Of a stretch of 22,745 nt of DNA, positions 5,701 to 13,371 are shown piece after piece. The notes beneath the pieces are model-generated. The model saw nothing but the letters and a program-made list of their open reading frames with translations, did no database searches and was not told the origin of the DNA. The position numbers and the translations under genes were made by a program. The DNA comes from an archaeon (GTDB lineage Archaea > Nanobdellota > Nanobdellia > SCGC-AAA011-G17 > PNOQ01), in the NCBI GenBank assembly GCA_021107835.1, contig JAIOSD010000004.1, positions 1-22,745 of the forward strand. The letters run 5' to 3'. Within the stretch, counting starts at the first letter, position 1, and every line of letters begins with the position of its first letter.

Positions 5701-8404
5701 CTATATGTCTACTGCTAATATATATGGGGATGAATATCACAGTTATCTTAAATTTAATCTTAGTTCTCTTCCCGAAAATAATGCTTGGGTAGGGGATGCA
5801 ACTATGTATTTTTATACTGCCGCTTCGTGTGGTGGGGCAATGTATAATATTTCCTTATGTAATACTTCTTCTGCTTGGGATGAATCTACTTTGATATGGA
5901 ATAATAAGCCTTCTGCAGAATATTGTGAATTTAATTTATCTAATTCAATTGTGGATGATACTTGGATAAACTTTACTATTACGGAACTTGTTAACGCTTC
6001 ATATAATTCTGGGATGAATAATCTATCTATTGTATTTATTCCTTTGGATACTGGATCCGGTTGGAATCTTAATCTTTATACAAAAGAGTATTCTACTCCT
6101 TCTAAAAGACCATATCTTAATATTACTTATTGGTTAGAAGGAGAATTACCTCAAGAAAAAGGATTGATTTCAACTCAAGAAGGGGAAACTCCATTCTATA
6201 CAATAGATTCAAATCCGAACAATATCACACTAAACAAAGATGAATGTCAAAACATAACTTGGAGGGTAAATGCGACTGGAAATATAAGTGATAAATATAT
6301 TTTCTTCGCATACTCAAATTTAACATCAGATCCAAGTGTAAGTGATAAATCAAGTGAAATTAATGTAACTATCCAAGAAAAAGAAATAGAGTTAATTTCT
6401 AATCTATCAAATATTTATGGAAATAATACAGAAGCAATATTCAAATTTATGATAAACAATACAATAAATTCAACAGATAGCTTTACATGGCAATTAAACA
6501 CAGGAGAATCCACAATTAATAGTACATCTGAAATAAGTCTAAACAATGAAGAAGCTATTTACGTTTATGTTGAAAACAATTATTCAAGCACCGGATCATA
6601 TAATGTAACAGCAACTACATATACCAGAGAATATAGCGACTCAGAAACAATTATGATAACACTATCTTTAATTGGGTTATTAATTCCAATTGGATTCAGA
6701 AGGAAAATAAAACGAATGATAAAATGTAAGAAAGGGAGAATTAAATTGGGATTAATTATGGTATTTGGAGTTTTATTAATATTCTTTATTCCATTACTAG
6801 TTTCTCCGGATGTGTTAAACTCTGAAAGTATAATTCCAATAGGGGGTAAAATTAAGGAAGAAATAAATTTAGATGGGATAAGAATAATTGAAGAAAAAAG
6901 AGTAAAAGAAGTAAATGAGTCTCCTGTAGAAAAAACAATACCAACTTACAATTTCAACCAAATAGAAACACAAACCACAACAATCTTAGATGAAAGAACA
7001 GAACAAACCTGCAATAAAACAACCTGCGAATGGACTCAAACAATGGGAAAAAGATTCCACGAGTATGAAAATGATTTCTACTATTTCAACGAATACATAA
7101 CCTCACAAGAAAGTCAAGGAAATTTTAACCAAGAATCTTTAGATAATACAGAAGTAACTTTAACACCAATAATAAATTACCAAGATCAAGAGATAGAAAT
7201 AACAAATCTCTCAAGCATAATTGGAAATCAGCTAAACTATCAAACAACAATAGACCAATACAGAGATAATACAAAGTTCTCAATAAACTTCAACACACTA
7301 GAAAACTTAAATAAAATTGGATTTAAAATAACTTCAAACAAAGAGATTAACTACAGAACTTATAATTATACCCCAGAAGGAAGTTACAATGAGGGTAGTT
7401 TCGTACAATATGAAGTAACAGATTTAATAATTGATGAGCTAAGATACAGCTTCACAGATTTAATAGAATCTGATTTCGAAATAGAGTATGACAAAAGAAG
7501 TGATATCTTATGGATAAATCTAGAAGGTTTAGGGGGGAATATAGATGCAGATCCAACTTATTCTTTTTACTCTGATAACACTGATGCTTGTCTAAGATTT
7601 ACTGGAGGTAGTTGTGATGCAATTAATCCAGTTTATAATACCAGTTCAACTTTAAACATAAAAGATGATAGAACTAGTGCTCTTTTTGCTGTAAAAGAAG
7701 TTGCTTTTTTTATGTTTAATACTTCTACTATTGCTGATGATGCAATTTTATCTCTTGCAAGCATAAAGTTTTATGCACAAGGTTATGTTGCTTCAAGGGA
7801 TTATACCCCAACATATAATGTCCATTATTATTCTAATATGAGTTATTTTGGCGACTTAGATTGTAATGACAAAGCTTTTACAGGAGAAGGAACTAAAGAT
7901 TGGGGTGGAACAACAGGTGCAAAAACCCATTTTGTTAATGTAAGTAATATAAATGTTACAGGTTATACAAACTACAGATTATTAGATGGATGGACCCCTA
8001 CTACTCCACAATATGCTTATATTGTTGTAAGAACTTCGGAATATACAGGAACTACTTCTGATCCCCAATTACTAATTCAGTATGAAATTCCTGAAGATAA
8101 TGAAACCTTGGCTAGAGAAGCTATAGAAGAAGGAATAAACAATTCCATCTTATCTAGCCCAGAAATTGGTACAGATCAGCAAATATATATAAGATACTTA
8201 GATAATGAGCAAGTGATAGGAAGTTTTGATAAGTTTACTGAAAGTGGAAACCAAACTTGGGTATTTAATTATATAACAGATGGAGAAAGCTACACAAATA
8301 TTACAAGCTTAAGAAATATTGTTAATATTTGGGAAAACTCAAGCTTATCTTATGAGGGTATAGTTAACCAAGTTGAGAGTTTTATTAATACAACTTTTAT
8401 ATAA
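2732..8404 (+). CDS. Giant Cys-rich modular surface protein (1890 aa) with MopE-like and DNRLRE-like domains
   Basis: The protein starts at GTG, with a membrane or signal segment at residues 8-30. Residues about 223-530 are very Cys-rich and include two imperfect repeats containing CNDGCWGC and SGDPDWCC. Residues 540-690 hold three MopE-like metal-binding motifs (CNNQDDDCDG twice, then CNGLDDNC). An Ig-like stretch follows, then a DNRLRE/disaggregatase-related domain at about 960-1132. Membrane segments near 1307-1322 and 1338-1358 flank a strongly basic loop (RRKIKRMIKCKKGRIK). Beyond them is a second exported region ending in another DNRLRE-like domain (about 1605-1790) and a C-terminal tail. 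Many N-x-S/T sequons fit N-glycosylation. The layout looks like two surface proteins in one frame. The role is probably adhesion or envelope structure, by analogy only. Confidence 0.8.
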   Translation: MRKIGYLVSIVVLFIIFLCLIILIPLSVAGIYSTSSLEDAILLSSPLYQFNLSFLDESLTETKIAGYPIKRSSLSCSKTTNSPIGSKTINKGSISNKSKPNILDKKELDVNNLILDNKIFPLIENNLNYAKELTGNGPQSKYIRVEYDDGTSINIIPFKAKENENSFLYLYFSDSSNFRGSHLINISVDNGELSVSIFNEDGGMTINPLTNEILNTWGGHHSCNEWTCLAEYCFYEYYSSFGTICEWALGACRAFPNPISCLPLALCMSGVGFYCEDCHTDYCSWYPCQQDCTDQNYLDGWDYYCQNSYRYRHRWYHAYKCEHNNPGESGSCITDSPNSGWQDDTFVETCPYGCNYGTGNCYGATTCYGDGDCGDSGWIGSPSCSGDDVWQTWREYTCYNPGTESSYCDYDNDYILKQECTSGECSGGYCEGDESCEDPDYPWYCNDGCWGCELGNEGRSICCPDSGDPDWCCLDEGPYCDTDNGECDVCGGDYPYECNDGCWGCPSGGELCCPNSGDPDWCCYTEAGSVCMDNGDCCFPSTETCNNQDDDCDGTIDGFSEGCGQGACAGGTRACTAGSWSSCSTDGQASSETCNNQDDDCDGSVDESLTQECGIDVGVCAKGTQNCSAGEWGSCGGSYVGPTNEICNGLDDNCNSVTNEQNVCNNSIIINLEFPENNSIETMDTTPTFGFNITNINYTSLNCSLWLDDGTPVIYGSNNSIWISDVGISRNITANRTVLGGVYDWWINCTDGINVNTSEIFLLTMNMSKIETSLISPNEDINVSQNDFFDFTTEVCCYLQDCGEINVSLDPEFEKVEYTPSTETHCNENLCTETIYSGVRNVYEEGQWKKIEEANSLKGIWNIIIDEDPDFPVDVIDFNYSTITLDLSVSDNKLNEEVDLKVYNKYNKTQKPKNDLGREINKDKKIKIQISNEKIREIIDLSDTSESILGQEIKWGGASTTIQLQEPDTENLDDGYVIESYPTQNTGNMGYMSTANIYGDEYHSYLKFNLSSLPENNAWVGDATMYFYTAASCGGAMYNISLCNTSSAWDESTLIWNNKPSAEYCEFNLSNSIVDDTWINFTITELVNASYNSGMNNLSIVFIPLDTGSGWNLNLYTKEYSTPSKRPYLNITYWLEGELPQEKGLISTQEGETPFYTIDSNPNNITLNKDECQNITWRVNATGNISDKYIFFAYSNLTSDPSVSDKSSEINVTIQEKEIELISNLSNIYGNNTEAIFKFMINNTINSTDSFTWQLNTGESTINSTSEISLNNEEAIYVYVENNYSSTGSYNVTATTYTREYSDSETIMITLSLIGLLIPIGFRRKIKRMIKCKKGRIKLGLIMVFGVLLIFFIPLLVSPDVLNSESIIPIGGKIKEEINLDGIRIIEEKRVKEVNESPVEKTIPTYNFNQIETQTTTILDERTEQTCNKTTCEWTQTMGKRFHEYENDFYYFNEYITSQESQGNFNQESLDNTEVTLTPIINYQDQEIEITNLSSIIGNQLNYQTTIDQYRDNTKFSINFNTLENLNKIGFKITSNKEINYRTYNYTPEGSYNEGSFVQYEVTDLIIDELRYSFTDLIESDFEIEYDKRSDILWINLEGLGGNIDADPTYSFYSDNTDACLRFTGGSCDAINPVYNTSSTLNIKDDRTSALFAVKEVAFFMFNTSTIADDAILSLASIKFYAQGYVASRDYTPTYNVHYYSNMSYFGDLDCNDKAFTGEGTKDWGGTTGAKTHFVNVSNINVTGYTNYRLLDGWTPTTPQYAYIVVRTSEYTGTTSDPQLLIQYEIPEDNETLAREAIEEGINNSILSSPEIGTDQQIYIRYLDNEQVIGSFDKFTESGNQTWVFNYITDGESYTNITSLRNIVNIWENSSLSYEGIVNQVESFINTTFI
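4064..4300 (+). repeat. Two imperfect tandem Cys-rich coding repeats
   Basis: The 23-base sequence at 4064-4086 recurs exactly at 4223-4245 (encoding CNDGCWGC). The block at 4124-4150 recurs almost exactly at 4274-4300 (encoding SGDPDWCC). The offsets are 159 and 150 bases because the first unit has three extra codons. High identity at DNA level points to recent internal duplication. Confidence 0.85.
4362..4711 (+). repeat. Three MopE-like metal-binding repeats in the surface protein
   Basis: Coding repeats near 4362, 4508 and 4667 encode TCNNQDDDCDGTID, TCNNQDDDCDGSVD and a weaker CNGLDDNCNS. They are separated by 146-159 bases. The Asp-rich, two-Cys motif is that of the putative metal-binding MopE-type repeats seen in secreted proteins. 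The third copy has lost part of the Asp cluster. Confidence 0.75.
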
Positions 8405-8449
8405 CTGTTACAGTGTGATTTATTCTAACAAAGTTGAACCCACCGTAAG

Positions 8450-8459
8450 CTTTATAAAT
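8450..8459 (+). promoter_or_regulatory. TATA-like box for the 538-residue surface protein gene
   Basis: The element ctttataaat, preceded by a purine-containing BRE-like cgtaag, lies about 53-62 nt before the ATG at 8512. This predicts a leader of about 30 nt, which contains the ribosome binding site at 8499-8504. Confidence 0.55.
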
Positions 8460-8498
8460 GAAGTCACAACTTACCAATTGTAACAAAATCATGATTTT

Positions 8499-8504
8499 GG
8501 AGGG
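8499..8504 (+). promoter_or_regulatory. Strong ribosome binding site for the surface protein gene at 8512
   Basis: GGAGGG ends seven bases before the ATG. Unlike the leaderless genes around it, this gene has a leader with a strong Shine-Dalgarno, suggesting high expression. Confidence 0.65.
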
Positions 8505-8511
8505 TTAAAGA

Positions 8512-10128
8512 ATGAAAAAAACATATTTAGCAACAATTTTGATGTTTCTGTTAGTTTTTTCTGTAAGTGCTTCATTGAATCCACAAAGCGCAACATTTAC
8601 AGACAAAAAACCAGGAGATACTGTTTTAGGAACATTTACAATTACAAATGATTATGGTTCAGATCTAACAAATGTAACCTTTGAAGGAAGCATATCTGGA
8701 ATGTCAACAGATTTCACCTTTGCTCCAACACAGATATCAACATTCAATATTGGAGACAATGAAATAGTAGATTATCAGTTTAATATTCCAGATGGTCAAT
8801 TACCAGGAACGTATTCTGGTGAAATTAGCATATCTGGAGATAACGGTTCTTTAGGGATGCTATATGAGACATTTGATATAGATTTAACAGTAGCAGAATC
8901 ACAAGAAATAACAATTACCCCCCCAGCAACAATAAATGTTGATTCTGGAGAAAGCAATAGCGTAACATTCGATATAAAAAATACAGGAAATGTTGATTTA
9001 AGTGGTTTAACAATATCTTATCTTGATACAAACTTTCAAGATTCAGAAGAGAACCAAATATTATTAACATTTGATCCGACAACATTTAGTCTAGCAAGGG
9101 GAGAACTAAGATCTATTAGTTTAACAGCAGAGGCAGACCAAGAAATCTTTATAGGAAGTTATAGTGGACAGATAACAGTTTCAAACTCTGAAGTAACAGA
9201 AACATTCAATTTAGAAGTTAAAGTTGGTTCAGAATTCGTAACAATAACTTTAGAAGACGAAGATAATCTTGAAGATTTACCTCCAGGAGACGATTTTACA
9301 TTGGTTGTAAATGTAAAAAATGAAGTATCTGGCAAGGATCTAGATAATGTTAATGTTAGAGCTTGGGTAATAAATGTAGATGGGGAAGATGACTTAAAAG
9401 AAGATTCTAGAGAAGATGACATCCCATCTGGAGATGATCAAGATTTTGATATCGATTTTGTACTTCCTTTAAATGTTGATGATGGGGACTTTGATATAAA
9501 AGTTAGAGTAGATGGTGAAGACGAAGATGGTAATAAATTTGAGATTTTCCAAACATTTAGGAATATCCTTGAAATTGTAAAGGATGAAGATGAAGAGGTT
9601 CAATTCGAGAATTTAGATTTACCTGTTGGTCAATTAACTTGTGGATCAATTTTTACAATTAGCATTGATGCAATAAACACTGGAGATAATAATCTTAGGG
9701 ATATGTACTTTGTATTTAAGATAGAAGGCACAGAGATATCAATAAAATCAGAAGAATTTGATTTGGACGCTGATGACAAAAAAGATAGGGAAGATGATGT
9801 TGACTTTTTAGTTACTCTACCAAACGATTTAACTGAAACTAGCTACAACTTAAAGATATTAGCTTATAATGATGATAATGAGCTTGTTGGTGGGGAATAT
9901 ACAACAATAATTGTAAATCCTTGTAGTGATGTAGAAGATGATGAAGAACTAGAAGAACAAGAACTAGAAGAACAGTCAGATGACAATGTACAATATCTTC
10001 CAACCGGATTTGCTACAGGTGAATTATTCACAACAGAAAATTTAAGTTTAGTATTCTGGGGTGTAGGCATCATAGCACTAGTTATAGTTATTATTTATTT
10101 CCTAACACTTTTAATTAGGAAGAAATAA
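8512..10128 (+). CDS. COG1361-like secreted surface protein with C-terminal membrane anchor
   Basis: This 538-residue protein has a signal peptide (residues 1-19, cleavage near SVSA-S). About four beta-sandwich repeats of the NEW3/CARDB kind follow, at about 21-127, 130-242, 243-350 and 360-470. They carry recurrent phrases such as ITNDYGSDLTNV and IKNTGNVDLSGL, in the style of archaeal COG1361 S-layer-like proteins. A very acidic linker (about 478-497, rich in E, D and Q) leads to one membrane span (about 511-533) and a basic end LIRKK, so the bulk is outside the cell. It sits 60 nt before a MacB-type ABC ATPase. COG1361 proteins often neighbour such transporters in archaea, perhaps as an accessory or substrate-handling subunit. 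Strong RBS and T-rich end suggest a separate, highly expressed transcript. Confidence 0.75.
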   Translation: MKKTYLATILMFLLVFSVSASLNPQSATFTDKKPGDTVLGTFTITNDYGSDLTNVTFEGSISGMSTDFTFAPTQISTFNIGDNEIVDYQFNIPDGQLPGTYSGEISISGDNGSLGMLYETFDIDLTVAESQEITITPPATINVDSGESNSVTFDIKNTGNVDLSGLTISYLDTNFQDSEENQILLTFDPTTFSLARGELRSISLTAEADQEIFIGSYSGQITVSNSEVTETFNLEVKVGSEFVTITLEDEDNLEDLPPGDDFTLVVNVKNEVSGKDLDNVNVRAWVINVDGEDDLKEDSREDDIPSGDDQDFDIDFVLPLNVDDGDFDIKVRVDGEDEDGNKFEIFQTFRNILEIVKDEDEEVQFENLDLPVGQLTCGSIFTISIDAINTGDNNLRDMYFVFKIEGTEISIKSEEFDLDADDKKDREDDVDFLVTLPNDLTETSYNLKILAYNDDNELVGGEYTTIIVNPCSDVEDDEELEEQELEEQSDDNVQYLPTGFATGELFTTENLSLVFWGVGIIALVIVIIYFLTLLIRKK

Positions 10129-10149
10129 TTTCTTTTTTCTTTTTATTTT
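10129..10149 (+). terminator. T-rich archaeal-type terminator
   Basis: Directly after the TAA of the surface protein gene come T-rich runs (one of six Ts, others of four or five), typical of intrinsic archaeal termination without a hairpin. The next gene then has its own TATA-like box. Confidence 0.5.
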
Positions 10150-10156
10150 AAGTTAA

Positions 10157-10168
10157 TTTTATATATAT
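10157..10168 (+). promoter_or_regulatory. TATA-like box for the MacB-type ABC operon
   Basis: The stretch ttttatatatat is centred about 27 nt before the ATG at 10189, and there is no Shine-Dalgarno between them. This fits a leaderless mRNA for the three-gene ABC operon. Confidence 0.5.
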
Positions 10169-10188
10169 CCTAATTATAATATAGTTCT

Positions 10189-10911
10189 ATGGAAAAAAAA
10201 GAGAATAAAGTTATAATAGAATTACAAAATGTCCACAAGTATTACTACATGGGGCATAGCATCGTTAAAGCAGTAGACGGAGTTTCTCTAAAAATTAAAG
10301 AAGGTGATTTTGTAGCCATTATGGGTGCATCTGGTTCGGGTAAATCTACAATGCTAAATTTAGTAGGATCATTAGATGTTCCAACAAAAGGAACAATTTT
10401 ATTAGATGGAGAAGATATTTCAGAATTAAGTGAATCAGACCTATCCCAAATAAGGGGAAAGAAAATTGGTTTTATTTTTCAATCATTTAATTTAATTAAC
10501 AATCTAACTGCAAAGGAAAATGTGATGATACCTATGATTTTTCAAGGCCATGATTCTGAAGAGAGGTCATTTAGGGCAAATAAACTTATGGATCTTGTAG
10601 AGTTATCTGATAGAATGCACCACTCACCAAATGAATTATCTGGTGGGCAACAGCAAAGGGTGGCAATTGCAAGATCTTTAGCAAATTCTCCAGAAGTAAT
10701 ATTAGCAGACGAACCAACAGGAAACTTAGATTCAAAAACGGGTGCAACAGTTATGGATTTTCTAAAAGATCTCAATAAGAAAGGAAAAACAATTGTAATG
10801 GTTACACATGACATTAAATTAGTAAAAGATTATCCAGATATTGTTTATTGGTTAAAGGATGGGAAGATTGAAAAAATAACCAAAAAAACAGTTAAACGGA
10901 GAACACAATGA
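10189..10911 (+). CDS. MacB/LolD-type ABC transporter ATPase
   Basis: This 240-residue cytoplasmic ATPase powers the two FtsX-fold permeases encoded next. All motifs are intact: Walker A GASGSGKST (46-54), Q-loop at FIFQSF, signature LSGGQ (150-154), Walker B VILADE (170-175) and H-loop His207 in VTHD. The class (COG1136: MacB, LolD, FtsE-like) is shown by the start ELQNVHKYY..G and the length. Such systems work as mechanotransmitters on lipoproteins, peptides or envelope components and do not form a channel. The stop overlaps the next start (ATGA), indicating translational coupling. Substrate cannot be told from sequence. Confidence 0.93.
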   Translation: MEKKENKVIIELQNVHKYYYMGHSIVKAVDGVSLKIKEGDFVAIMGASGSGKSTMLNLVGSLDVPTKGTILLDGEDISELSESDLSQIRGKKIGFIFQSFNLINNLTAKENVMIPMIFQGHDSEERSFRANKLMDLVELSDRMHHSPNELSGGQQQRVAIARSLANSPEVILADEPTGNLDSKTGATVMDFLKDLNKKGKTIVMVTHDIKLVKDYPDIVYWLKDGKIEKITKKTVKRRTQ

Positions 10912-12131
10912 TTAAAGATTTCTTTTCTTTAGCTTTAAAAAATCTTAAAAGCCGAGGAATTAGGTCCTGGTTAACTCTATTAGGAATTTTTATTGGAATA
11001 ACCGCAGTTGTTTCTTTAATTTCTTTAGGAAATGGATTACAACTTGCAGTAGCAAGCCAAATGGGATTAGCTTCTAACGAATTAATTACAGTACAAGCAG
11101 GAGGTATAACTGGATATGGGCCCCCTGGGAGTACGGTTGTAGAGCCCATAACAAAGGGTGATGCTCGTGCAATTGAAAGGTTAAGTAGCGTAGAAATAGC
11201 AGTTAGACAAAATATAAAGTCCGCAAAAGTTGAATTTAACGATGTAGTTAATTTTAGATATGTTGGTAGCGTATCTAACAAGGAGGAAGAAAGAGATCTA
11301 ATGCAAACCCGAGCAAATGCCGGTCCAATTATGGGGAAGTTAGTGGGAGAAAACGATTTCGGAAAAGTTACCCTAGGGTATAATTTTTATGATAAATCAG
11401 AAGAGTGGGGGGGAGAAGCGATTATCCCTGGAGATACTATATTAATTAACGATGAAAGATTTGAAGTTATAGGGATTAGAGAAAAAGTAGGTAGTTTAAT
11501 CTCAGATAATGCTGTATCTATGCTCGAAGAAGATATGGAAGATCTATTTGAATATGGAAATATAGCTGACTTAATTATTGTAAAACCAAAGAGTGAAGAT
11601 TTAATGGATAAAACTAAAGCAGATATTGAAAAATTATTGAGACAAAGAAGGGGAGTAAAAGAAGGAGAAGAGAACTTCGAAGTTAGTACCCCAGAATCTG
11701 CACTAGCTACAATTAATAGTGTTCTTGAAGGAGTTCAGATATTCATCTTAATCGTAGCATCAATTTCAATTTTTATTGGACTAATCGGAATAATTAACAC
11801 AATGACAACTTCGGTAATGGAAAGAAAAAAAGAAATTGGAATCACAAAATCAGTTGGAGCAAGAAATGAACATATTTTCTCACAATTTTTTATTGAATCA
11901 AGTTTACTTGGACTAATAGGTGGTCTAGCGGGAGCAATATTCGGAACCTTTATTGGTTTCGCTGGTACATATGGAATTAATAATTTACTTGGAACAGAAT
12001 TAGTTCCAAACATAGACTTCGTTTTAATATTCTTAACTCTTCTTGGGAGTTTTCTAATCGGGGGGATAGCCGGAATAATTCCTGCAATGAAAGCTGCTAA
12101 ACAAAATCCCGTGGAGGCCTTGAGAGGATGA
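10908..12131 (+). CDS. MacB/FtsX-type ABC permease, first of a pair
   Basis: This 407-residue permease has the usual layout: an N-terminal cytoplasmic amphipathic start (LALKNLKSRGIRSWLTLLGI), a first membrane span at about 19-41, an extracytoplasmic MacB_PCD-like domain at about 45-270, and three C-terminal spans of the FtsX domain (about 274-298, 323-356 and 367-395). It ends with the family phrase IPAMKAAKQNPVEALRG. It overlaps the ATPase by ATGA and is itself overlapped the same way by the second permease, so the three should be translated in step and assemble as a heterodimeric transporter. Confidence 0.9.
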   Translation: MIKDFFSLALKNLKSRGIRSWLTLLGIFIGITAVVSLISLGNGLQLAVASQMGLASNELITVQAGGITGYGPPGSTVVEPITKGDARAIERLSSVEIAVRQNIKSAKVEFNDVVNFRYVGSVSNKEEERDLMQTRANAGPIMGKLVGENDFGKVTLGYNFYDKSEEWGGEAIIPGDTILINDERFEVIGIREKVGSLISDNAVSMLEEDMEDLFEYGNIADLIIVKPKSEDLMDKTKADIEKLLRQRRGVKEGEENFEVSTPESALATINSVLEGVQIFILIVASISIFIGLIGIINTMTTSVMERKKEIGITKSVGARNEHIFSQFFIESSLLGLIGGLAGAIFGTFIGFAGTYGINNLLGTELVPNIDFVLIFLTLLGSFLIGGIAGIIPAMKAAKQNPVEALRG

Positions 12132-13333
12132 TAAGTAAAGAAAGCATAAAATATTCCTTAAGAAACTTGAAAAAAAATAAAGGAAGAAGCTTTCTAACAA
12201 TCTTTTCTATCTTAGTTGGGATTGCAACAATATTTATTTTTATAAGTTTTGGGTTGGGTTTGTATAACTATATAGAAGAATTATCTTCAAGCTCATCTGC
12301 AGACAAAGTTCTAATAATGCCTAAATCTGCGGGGGGGTATGGGCCATCAAACACAATAATATTAAATGATACAGATGTGGATAAAATAGCTAAAACCCCA
12401 GGGGTTTATGAAGTAACAGGATTATATTTTAGCGCAGCAGAAGTAAGACAAGACAGCAAATTAAAATATGTATTCATAATATCATACGATCCAAAAAAAG
12501 ATATGATTTTGGATTCATTTCAAGTAGGGGCCGAGGAAGGAAGAATTCTAAGGCCAGGGGATACAAACAAAGCCCTCTTAGGATATAATTATCTAATCTC
12601 AGATAAAATATTTCACAAACCATTCAAATTAAATGATAACATAGAGATTAATGGAGAAGACCTAAAAATTATAGGTTTCCTAGAGGAAATTGGAAATCCA
12701 CAGGATGATTCTCAGATATATGTAACAAATGCACAATACGAAGATATGAACCCAGATGAAGGCTCTTACGGTCAAATTTTTGCAAGGGTGGATATGAAAA
12801 ATATAGATCGAGTTGTTGATGATATAGAAAGAAGCTTAAGAAAATCAAGAGATGTAGAAGAAGGAAAAGAAGATTTTACAGTACAGTCTTTTAACGAGAT
12901 GATTGAACAATTTTCAGGTGCATTAAATATTGTAATAGGATTTGTTATTTTAATAGCATTAATTTCAGTCTTAGTTTCCACAATAAATACAGCAAACACA
13001 ATGATAACATCTGTTTTAGAAAGATACAAAGAAATAGGAATTTTAAAAGCAGTGGGTGCTAGAAATAAAGAAATATTTAATATATTCTTATTTGAAAGTG
13101 CATTTTTAGGTTTTGTAGCAGGAGTCTTAGGCTGCATTTTAGGATGGGCATTATCGTCCATTGGGGGACAAATCCTTAAAAATTTAGGTTGGAGTTTTTT
13201 ACAGCCATACTTTTCATTTTATCTCTTTGCTGGATTAATATTATTTGCAGTGATTACAGGGGCGATTTCAGGAGCAATTCCAGCATTAAAAGCATCAAAA
13301 ACAAACACTGTAGATGCATTAAGGTATGAATAG
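12128..13333 (+). CDS. MacB/FtsX-type ABC permease, second of a pair
   Basis: This 401-residue paralogue of the preceding permease has the same topology: span one at about 19-42, a periplasmic-type domain to about 263, then spans near 267-290, 317-345 and 358-390. It ends IPALKASKTNTVDALRYE. The extracytoplasmic domains share short stretches (RSLRKSRDVEEGKEDF here, LLRQRRGVKEGEENF in the first), which supports gene duplication followed by divergence. Overlap with the first permease by ATGA favours a heterodimer. It is followed 38 nt later by a secreted COG1361-like protein with its own TATA-like box. Confidence 0.9.
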   Translation: MISKESIKYSLRNLKKNKGRSFLTIFSILVGIATIFIFISFGLGLYNYIEELSSSSSADKVLIMPKSAGGYGPSNTIILNDTDVDKIAKTPGVYEVTGLYFSAAEVRQDSKLKYVFIISYDPKKDMILDSFQVGAEEGRILRPGDTNKALLGYNYLISDKIFHKPFKLNDNIEINGEDLKIIGFLEEIGNPQDDSQIYVTNAQYEDMNPDEGSYGQIFARVDMKNIDRVVDDIERSLRKSRDVEEGKEDFTVQSFNEMIEQFSGALNIVIGFVILIALISVLVSTINTANTMITSVLERYKEIGILKAVGARNKEIFNIFLFESAFLGFVAGVLGCILGWALSSIGGQILKNLGWSFLQPYFSFYLFAGLILFAVITGAISGAIPALKASKTNTVDALRYE

Positions 13334-13339
13334 TAAAAA

Positions 13340-13350
13340 GCTTTATATAG
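13340..13350 (+). promoter_or_regulatory. TATA-like box for the second surface protein gene
   Basis: The element gctttatatag is centred about 27 nt before the ATG at 13372, implying a leaderless transcript separate from, or additional to, the ABC operon. Confidence 0.5.
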
Positions 13351-13371
13351 CCAAAGAAAGGAAAAATAAAC

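Noticed and set aside
8406..8484. Inverted repeat tgttac...gtaaca around the promoter of the 538-residue surface gene
   Set aside because: Only six bases per arm and 67 bases apart in A/T-rich DNA; could be chance.
10892..11281. Minus-strand 129-codon open frame opposite the first permease
   Set aside because: A shadow of the membrane-protein gene, with hydrophobic residues arising from the complementary strand and no start signal.
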